Part shown: in pieces, positions 14,161-19,535 of the stretch
Position numbering within the stretch: position 1 is the stretch's first letter
Layout of the letters: every line of letters starts with the position of its first letter
NCBI GenBank assembly: GCA_002413455.1
Contig: DHXA01000072.1
Location: 1-19,535 of the forward strand
Length of the DNA: 19,535 bases
Direction of reading: 5' to 3'
Origin: Rhodanobacter sp. UBA5168
Lineage (GTDB): Bacteria; Pseudomonadota; Gammaproteobacteria; Xanthomonadales; Rhodanobacteraceae
The notes under the pieces: model-generated
Told to the model about the DNA's origin: nothing
Database searches by the model: none
Seen by the model: only the letters and a program-made list of their open reading frames with translations
Translations under genes and position numbers: made by a program

Positions 14161-16641
14161 CTAACCGGCCGCCGTGCGGGCAGCACTGGAGGTGGAAGGT
14201 GGCTTGGGTCTGGATTTACCACTGCCTTTTCGATTTTCATAGAAATCGTTGAGCCACTGCTCGGGACGGAGGGTATCGACGGCTACGCCTTCGACCGCGG
14301 CCCGCTGCGACAATACGTCGTGCATGATTTCGATGTTGTCGGTGGAGGCTGAGATGACTGCCAGCGCATCGTCCATGCCGCGAAGATTGAGCTGACAGAC
14401 GGCACTGGCATGGCCTTGCTTGACCAGAAAACAGCGGGATCGCTCGTCCAGACTCACCACCACCTGATATTCCGCGTCGGTGAGCTTGAGACCGCCAACG
14501 TAGTCTTCGCGACTGGCGTTGGGGTTGGGCAGCAGGATCATCGTGGCCGTTTGTTCGATCAGGGCGGCGGCGATGTCGCTGGCCAGTGCGTCTTCGGGAC
14601 TTTGGGTGGCGAAGATGCCGAGGCCGTTCTGCTTGCGGATGGTTTTCTGCTTGTTCTTGGCGAACTCCTTGAGCCCGCCCTTGCCGTCGAGGATCTTCCA
14701 GAACTCGTCCATCACGTAGATGAGCGGCCGGCCGTCAATCAGCGCCTCCAGTTTATGCAGCAGATAGTTGATGACCGGTACGCGCACTTCGGGGTTGTCG
14801 ATCAGCTCGGTGTAGTCGAAGCCGATGATGTTGGCTTTTTCCAGATCGATGGTGTCGGCAGGATTGTCAAAAACCCAGCCGAGCGAATTGCCAGCGGTCC
14901 ATTTGCGCATGCGGATGAAAAGCCCATCGTCACCCATGTTGGGCAGGCTCTTCTGGAAGTTGGTCATGGTGCGCAGGTGCATCGGGGTGTCGAGCATGTT
15001 CTCGACCGCGCGGAAGATGTCTTCTTCCTCGCGCGAGCTGTAGACGCTTTTGCCCACCAGGACCTTTACCAGTTCGGCCAGGAACTGCACGTTGGCTTCG
15101 CTGCGCTCGCACTGGAACGGGTTGAAGCCGGTGGGTTTGCCGTTTTCCAGTGCCAGGTAGTTGCCGCCACAGGCGCGTACAAAAATTTCCGCGCCGCGGT
15201 CCTTGTCGAAGAAGAAAATGGTGGGTGAGGGCTTCAGCTTTTGCACCTGACTGAGCAGGAAGTTGATCAGCGCGGTTTTGCCGGTGCCGGACTTGCCGAT
15301 GACCATGGTATTGGCGATGGCTTTTTCGCCCAGCGAATTTTCCGCCGGGTGGGTGGCGTGGAAGTTGAAGTGATACGCCTGACCGTTGGTGGTCTGCAAC
15401 GTAGTGACGCACTCACCCCAGGGGTTGTTCTCTTTTTTGCCGGTGGCAAAGTTGTGCAGCGGTGACAGGCCCAGGAAGTTGAGCGAGCTGACGTTGGCCA
15501 ACCGGGTGCGGTATTTCCAGTTGCCCGGAAACTGGGCGTAGAAGGCGGCGGTGACGGCCAGGTCTTCCTTGACCGAGACAAAGCCGGCGTTGGAAAGCTC
15601 CGCCCGGGTGGTCGCGATCTGTTGTGAAAGGGCCTCCTGGCTGGGTGCGTAAATGGCCATGGAGAAGTGGTATTCACCTAGCACGAAGTTGCCGGAGGCG
15701 AGCTGGTCCATCGCGTGATCGAGCTCGGCGATCTGACTGAAGGCCTTGTCTCCGGAGGAGATCATCATGCCCTTGGTACGGTCCAGTGCCTTCAGTGCGT
15801 CCTGGCGACCCATGGGGCTGAAGGAGTGGGTGATGACATATTCGAAATCCAGGTACTTCAGGCCGTTCAGGATGCCGGGATAGGTGCCGTCGGTGTATTC
15901 CTTGATGTTGAGCATGGCGCCGAAGTGATTTTTGCCTTCGGGCGTGGTGATCACGAAATCACCCGTCTTGGCCGAGAAACGCTGTTTGCTTACCGCCAGG
16001 TAGTTGTAGACGGGCGCATTGAGCACGGGTACCGGCTCGTCGATGCGATTGAGCAAGTAGCCGTAAAGCTCCAGCGCTTCGGAGAACACCACACCATTAC
16101 CGGCCTCGTACATGCCCAGACGATACGGAGCGTAGTCCTTGAGCACGGCTTCCACGTTGCCGGCCAACTCCAATATGGTGCTTACCGCGTCGAGCTGCTG
16201 AGACTCAAGCCGGCCGACATCGCTGGACTTTTCCGCGAAGCGTTTGCCGCTCACGATGGGCCGGTAAATCATGGTCAGATAGAGTTCGTTCTGCATCAAC
16301 TTCTGTGCGGACAACGCCTCGAAATAGGTGTCCGACATCTGCTGGTTGAAGCTTTGATCGAAGTGGCTTTGGTCTTTCAAACGACGGCGCCGGCGCACGT
16401 CGTGCACCCAGAACGCCACGTTGATGAAGTCTGGCGCCCGTAGCGTTTGCAGCAGACGGTTGAAGGTGTTGTGGCGGTGCTCGATTTCCCATTCCTCGCG
16501 GCCTACGAACGGCAGTCCACCGAGGCGCCATGCCAGCAGAAAATCCCCGTCGGTAGTCTTCAGCACGGTGGGCGATACGTGCGTGGACAGCGGCAGGAAT
16601 TCGGCGACGGGGGTGTCGGGTCTAAAGCTGGGTTTGGCCAT
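14161..16641 (-). CDS. virB4: VirB4 ATPase of the X-T4SS
   Basis: The product has 826 residues, the usual VirB4 size. The N-terminal half is the CagE/TrbE/VirB domain (REEWEIEHRHNTFNRLLQ onwards). The C-terminal ATPase has Walker A GKSGTGKT (449-456), Walker B IYVMDEFWKIL with the acidic pair at 645-646, and the later FATQSPEDAL segment. VirB4 is the large cytoplasmic ATPase at the base of the channel that powers assembly and transport. The last 20 residues are Pro/Ser/Ala-rich. The 16 bases directly before the ATG show no clear ribosome site, and a strong hairpin lies just upstream of them. Confidence 0.96.
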   Translation of the reverse strand: MAKPSFRPDTPVAEFLPLSTHVSPTVLKTTDGDFLLAWRLGGLPFVGREEWEIEHRHNTFNRLLQTLRAPDFINVAFWVHDVRRRRRLKDQSHFDQSFNQQMSDTYFEALSAQKLMQNELYLTMIYRPIVSGKRFAEKSSDVGRLESQQLDAVSTILELAGNVEAVLKDYAPYRLGMYEAGNGVVFSEALELYGYLLNRIDEPVPVLNAPVYNYLAVSKQRFSAKTGDFVITTPEGKNHFGAMLNIKEYTDGTYPGILNGLKYLDFEYVITHSFSPMGRQDALKALDRTKGMMISSGDKAFSQIAELDHAMDQLASGNFVLGEYHFSMAIYAPSQEALSQQIATTRAELSNAGFVSVKEDLAVTAAFYAQFPGNWKYRTRLANVSSLNFLGLSPLHNFATGKKENNPWGECVTTLQTTNGQAYHFNFHATHPAENSLGEKAIANTMVIGKSGTGKTALINFLLSQVQKLKPSPTIFFFDKDRGAEIFVRACGGNYLALENGKPTGFNPFQCERSEANVQFLAELVKVLVGKSVYSSREEEDIFRAVENMLDTPMHLRTMTNFQKSLPNMGDDGLFIRMRKWTAGNSLGWVFDNPADTIDLEKANIIGFDYTELIDNPEVRVPVINYLLHKLEALIDGRPLIYVMDEFWKILDGKGGLKEFAKNKQKTIRKQNGLGIFATQSPEDALASDIAAALIEQTATMILLPNPNASREDYVGGLKLTDAEYQVVVSLDERSRCFLVKQGHASAVCQLNLRGMDDALAVISASTDNIEIMHDVLSQRAAVEGVAVDTLRPEQWLNDFYENRKGSGKSRPKPPSTSSAARTAAG

Positions 16642-16657
16642 GGTTCGGGTCCGAGAT

Positions 16658-16685
16658 GATGCCCTGATCTTGCGATCAGGGCATC
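16658..16685 (-). other. 12-base-pair hairpin with GCAA tetraloop between virB3 and virB4
   Basis: GATGCCCTGATC and GATCAGGGCATC form a perfect 12-base stem. On the transcribed (minus) strand the loop is GCAA, a stable GNRA-type tetraloop. It starts 8 bases after the virB3 stop and ends 16 bases before the virB4 ATG. There is no T-run, so it is not a normal intrinsic terminator. It may stabilise or process the mRNA, or tune virB4 translation. Confidence 0.85.
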
Positions 16686-16693
16686 GGGGGAAA

Positions 16694-17002
16694 CTACGAT
16701 TTGTCCTTGCCCTGACCGCGATGGCTGTTGGGGGTAAACACCCACATGCCGTCGTTGTCGCTCAGGTTTCTTACCCGCGTGCGGAACTGCAAGCGCAGGC
16801 CCAACAGACGGAAAATCATCTCATCGCGGCGTGCCATCTGCCGCATGATGAAGATCACTACCGGCAACAGCAGCAGGTAGAAAAAGTTGGTGTACACCGC
16901 CAGCAGGAAGCACCCACCCGCACCCATGAAAAAGGGTATGTACGGCACGCCCATGAACATCGGCGGGCGGGTGCACCCGCGAAAGAGCGGGTTTTTATAC
17001 AT
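16694..17002 (-). CDS. virB3: VirB3 inner-membrane protein
   Basis: The product has 102 residues. It begins with YKNPLFRGCTRPPMFMGVPYIPF, the family's typical N-terminus, followed by membrane segments at about 20-53 and a basic, cytoplasmic C-terminal part (MRQMARRDEMIFRLLGLR). VirB3 works with VirB4 at the inner membrane in pilus and channel assembly. It overlaps the end of virB2 by eight bases (ATGTATAA), which suggests translational coupling. Confidence 0.93.
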   Translation of the reverse strand: MYKNPLFRGCTRPPMFMGVPYIPFFMGAGGCFLLAVYTNFFYLLLLPVVIFIMRQMARRDEMIFRLLGLRLQFRTRVRNLSDNDGMWVFTPNSHRGQGKDKS

Positions 17003-17393
17003 AGTTGACGAGTGCGTGCGTTATCAGGTTCGTGGTCGCTTTGCAGGCGTCGGTTCCCGCGCTGGTGGATAGAAACATCTTGGCGATCTGCCCGGCTGCA
17101 CCGATCAGGATGGCGCCGATCATGACTGGTGCAACGTCGCCAATGCGCTTGTGCGCGAAGGCAATCTGATAGCCGGAGAAGATCACCGCGATGGTGACAA
17201 CGACAATGGACAACGCGTTGAGGATTGTCTGGATATTCGATGCGAAGCCGCAGGTTGTCTTGATCGTGTCGCTTGCGTCCTGTGCGAAAGCAAGGCTGGG
17301 AAGCACGATAAAGGCCATGATGCACATGATCATGAAAAGCCGCGAGCGCTGCGAGTGCAGAATGCTTTCGTTGCCGGTCGAGTGGTTAGCCAT
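16995..17393 (-). CDS. virB2: VirB2 pilin subunit
   Basis: The product has 132 residues. A long signal peptide (1-37) ends PSLAFA, giving a mature start at Gln38. The mature protein has two hydrophobic helices (about 54-80 and 86-106) linked by a short AHKRIGD loop, the standard pilin hairpin. Cys48 and Cys117 lie near the two ends and could form a disulfide. AAGGAAA stands 7 bases before the ATG. VirB2 is inserted into the inner membrane and polymerises into the T4SS pilus. It follows virB1 after a 207-base gap. Confidence 0.93.
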   Translation of the reverse strand: MANHSTGNESILHSQRSRLFMIMCIMAFIVLPSLAFAQDASDTIKTTCGFASNIQTILNALSIVVVTIAVIFSGYQIAFAHKRIGDVAPVMIGAILIGAAGQIAKMFLSTSAGTDACKATTNLITHALVNYV

Positions 17394-17600
17394 CGGAGTT
17401 TCCTTGTCGATAGTTGAAGCAGTACGCCAGACAGGTGGCGACAGCCGGTTCAGGTTTGGCCGCCTTGGGCGGCATTGCGTGCTGCGTTATGTCCCGGGTT
17501 GCCCCGCGACACTTGGACGGCCGTAAGGCCAGGACAACGCGTACCGGGGTGCGCGTCGGGTAAAGGCAAAGCCGCAAGGTTAGGCAACAACCGAGCTCTG
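17394..17600 (-). other. 207-base non-coding gap between virB1 and virB2
   Basis: This is the longest non-coding stretch inside the cluster. It contains GCCGCC/GGCGGC pairing around a 3-base loop (17459-17473) and a GGCC-x4-GGCC stem near 17519-17530. A 63-residue open frame on the minus strand (17577-17386) runs into virB2 and looks like no protein I know. I see no convincing promoter boxes. An internal promoter, a leader for virB2 or an mRNA stability element are all possible. Confidence 0.4.
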
Positions 17601-18593
17601 TCAGAAGACGAAAGCGGCATCGCGCTGCTCCTGGCGAAGGTCGGCGCGGTCTACGCCCCTGTGGGGGGGCGTTGTCCGGCCCGTGGCCGGGACCGATTCA
17701 GTGGACGTGGAGGCATCGGATAAATCGTTGGGGCCACGAATCTTGGGAACGAATACGGTGTCGTTCGACGAGTTGCCGCTGGGCGCAATGGGTGTTTGGT
17801 TGATTGCGGTCAACGTCGGTGCAAGTGAGGCGTCTACCCCTCCCGGCGCTGCTGGCACGGTTTGATTGGTATTCGCGTCGAGGGGACTCATTGCCGGCGA
17901 GCCTGGGGATGCTGGTGCATTCGCGGGCGTAGCGCGGCCGATCGCAGCGACGATCGCGGGCACTGTGGCCGCCGCAGCTGTGTCTATCACCATGCTGCGC
18001 AGGGCAACGCGATAGTTGGCGCCACCGGGGGCGTAGACGGTGACGGGTTTGAGATCGGTTGCGCGCTTTGGTGCCTCGGCTGCTGCTGTTGGCGCGGCTG
18101 CTAGCGAGCGCAGCGCAATGGCTTCTGCTGCAGGCATCGGGACAGGTGGATCGTTGGCTCCGCGATTGATCGAGGCGTAAACCTTCTGTACGTAGCCGTC
18201 GCGGAAGCCGGTGGTGAAGTTGCCCGAGTAGTAGCAGCTGAAGGCCTTGCCCCAGTCGCCGCGCGCGCTGGCGTAGCAGTCGGCCAGAATATGCGCGCCA
18301 GCGGACAGGTTGGCACAGGCGTTGAACGCCTTCTGGTACGAATCAAGTCCGTAGCGTCCTAGATTGGCACGGTTGACCTGGGCCAAGCCTACTGAAAAGT
18401 TGTAACCCTTGGCATCGAGCATGTACACGGTTGCGAGCGCCTCGGCGACGTTCTTGGGCTGGCGCTCCAGCTGACCACCGACGACGCCGATGGCGTAGGG
18501 ATTGGCGCCAGATTCGACGTGCACGATGTGTTGCATCACCTCGGGCGAGACGGCGAGGTTGGGACAGGCCAGCATTTCCATTCCGGGCAACAT
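17601..18593 (-). CDS. virB1: VirB1 lytic transglycosylase
   Basis: The product has 330 residues. Residues 14-145 are a lytic transglycosylase (SLT/VirB1) domain with catalytic Glu27 in VHVESGANPYAIGVVGG, VGLAQVN (68-74), ACANLSAGAHIL and YYSGNF. It cuts peptidoglycan so the channel can cross the wall. No signal peptide is visible before the catalytic motif, which is odd for a periplasmic enzyme. Residues 150-330 are Ala/Pro/Thr-rich and low in complexity, an unstructured tail. GAGGAG inside the end of virB11 lies 6 bases before the ATG, and the two genes abut. Confidence 0.92.
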   Translation of the reverse strand: MLPGMEMLACPNLAVSPEVMQHIVHVESGANPYAIGVVGGQLERQPKNVAEALATVYMLDAKGYNFSVGLAQVNRANLGRYGLDSYQKAFNACANLSAGAHILADCYASARGDWGKAFSCYYSGNFTTGFRDGYVQKVYASINRGANDPPVPMPAAEAIALRSLAAAPTAAAEAPKRATDLKPVTVYAPGGANYRVALRSMVIDTAAAATVPAIVAAIGRATPANAPASPGSPAMSPLDANTNQTVPAAPGGVDASLAPTLTAINQTPIAPSGNSSNDTVFVPKIRGPNDLSDASTSTESVPATGRTTPPHRGVDRADLRQEQRDAAFVF

Positions 18594-19535
18594 TCAATGC
18601 TCCTCGTGATTGCGTTGAGGATTGAAATCGATGCCGGTGATGCAGCGGCGCCCGTCGTGTGCCTTGATGTGCACCACGATGTCGATGGTCATCATCAGCA
18701 GGCGCTTGATGGTGTTGAATTCCAGTCCGGCGCCCTCGGTGGAGGCCTTGACCATCAGCGCGAGCTGGTCCCAGGTTTGTTCAGTGCTGCCGGAGTGGCA
18801 ACTGGTAATGGAGCCGGGGTGACCTGAGGCGCAGTTGCGAATGAAGTAGAAGGACTCATCGCCGCGTAGCTCCGCCAGGATGATGCGGTCGGGTTTCATC
18901 CGCAGGCATGCTTCCATGCAGCTTTTGGCGGTGACGTTGCTGGCGCTCTGACCGCCCTTGGAGTACAGCAAGTGCACCACGTTGGGTTGATCGATAAAGA
19001 GTTCGCGCGCGTCTTCGATGGTGACTAGACGCTCATTGGCAGGGATGTGGTTGACCAGGGATTTCATGAAGGTGGTCTTGCCGCTGCCGGTGGCGCCGGA
19101 GACCACGATGTTTTTCTTGCCGAGCACGGCTTGGCGGAAGAACTCGGCGTAGCGTCGTGCCGCGCGCAGTTCCAGTAGTTTGCTGTCCAGATCGCTGAGG
19201 CCGTGGCTGATTTCCACGATCTCGTCGAAAAAGCCGTCGCTTTCGTATTGCTCCAGCGTCTTGAGCTGCCTGGACGGTAGCCGGATGGTGATGGAGACGA
19301 AGCCTGCCTCGCAGGCAGGTGGAATCACGAACTGGGCGCGCTGGCCGGTGGGAAAGGTCAGCGAGACCACCGGATCCACGTCGGTAATGCGTTGGCCGGT
19401 ATTGCTCTCGTTGATCACCGCGGTGCAGAACTGTCGCGCACGCTCGAAGGTGAGCGAGGGCACGTCCACCCGCTGCCAACTGCCGCGGCTCTCCAGATAC
19501 AGCTCGCCGGGGCGGTTGATGCAGATCTCGGTGAC
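18594..19535 (-). CDS. virB11: VirB11 hexameric ATPase, N-terminus outside the window
   Basis: The frame is open to the right edge, giving 313 visible residues. VTEICINRPGELYLESRG at the edge is the family's N-terminal domain, so the GTG at 19469 is not the real start. Walker A GATGSGKTT is near visible residue 147, followed by ITIEDAREL-type, ILAELRGDESFYF and TSCHSGST segments that define VirB11/PulE secretion ATPases. The hexamer sits at the cytoplasmic face and drives assembly and substrate transfer with VirB4 and VirD4. The true protein is about 340 residues, so about 30 are missing. virB7 to virB10 are expected upstream of it, beyond the window. Confidence 0.96.
   Translation of the reverse strand, partial: VTEICINRPGELYLESRGSWQRVDVPSLTFERARQFCTAVINESNTGQRITDVDPVVSLTFPTGQRAQFVIPPACEAGFVSITIRLPSRQLKTLEQYESDGFFDEIVEISHGLSDLDSKLLELRAARRYAEFFRQAVLGKKNIVVSGATGSGKTTFMKSLVNHIPANERLVTIEDARELFIDQPNVVHLLYSKGGQSASNVTAKSCMEACLRMKPDRIILAELRGDESFYFIRNCASGHPGSITSCHSGSTEQTWDQLALMVKASTEGAGLEFNTIKRLLMMTIDIVVHIKAHDGRRCITGIDFNPQRNHEEH

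Noticed and set aside
17545..17600. GCAAAGCC on the plus strand, resembling the core of a c-di-GMP-I riboswitch
   Set aside because: The required GGGACGCAAAGCC context, the GAAA tetraloop and receptor helix and the closing GGTAGC segment are missing. It also lies antisense to the virB genes.
1..19535. CRISPR arrays, insertion sequences, tRNA genes and attachment sites
   Set aside because: I saw no regularly spaced direct repeats, transposase-like proteins, terminal inverted repeats or tRNA-like sequences in the window.

Overview
The window looks like chromosomal DNA of a high-GC gammaproteobacterium of the order Xanthomonadales (Xanthomonadaceae or Rhodanobacteraceae). The basis is the family content: a Xanthomonas-type bacteria-killing type IV secretion system (X-T4SS) with effectors carrying the C-terminal XVIPCD recruitment domain, a family known from Xanthomonas, Stenotrophomonas, Lysobacter and relatives. 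No rRNA or other marker fixes the genus. Every supported gene lies on the minus strand, so the window is best read from right to left.

Right part (19535 to about 11228), secretion machine: virB11 (its N-terminus lies outside the window), virB1, virB2, virB3, virB4, virB5 and virB6, then two small secreted Cys-rich proteins (DUF4189 family and KikA/TrbM-like). Many junctions are tight: virB11/virB1 abut, virB2/virB3 overlap by 8 bases, and virB6/DUF4189 overlap as ATGA. virB7 to virB10 are absent here and are expected beyond the right edge.

Middle part (11155 to 6829), effector and immunity cassettes: two pairs, each with the immunity gene transcribed first. Pair 1 is a lipoprotein followed, with an ATGA overlap, by a class 3 lipase effector with a long helical linker and an XVIPCD. 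Pair 2 is a small secreted protein followed by a GH19 lysozyme-like effector with a peptidoglycan-binding domain and an XVIPCD. virD4 (6707 to 5031), the coupling ATPase that recognises XVIPCDs, closes the cluster.

Left part (4980 to 1), apparently unrelated housekeeping genes: a GlcD/D-lactate dehydrogenase-like flavoprotein coupled to a uracil-DNA-glycosylase-family protein with four cysteines spaced as in the iron-sulfur family 4 enzymes, a NupG-type nucleoside transporter, and a TonB-dependent receptor with a Fur-box-like site just upstream, cut off by the left edge.

How it works together (inference from the family): VirB2, B3, B5, B6 and the off-window B7-B10 form the envelope channel. 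VirB4, VirB11 and VirD4 power it, VirB1 opens peptidoglycan, and VirD4 loads the lipase and the GH19 enzyme through their XVIPCDs for injection into rival bacteria. The two exported immunity proteins protect the producer's own envelope.
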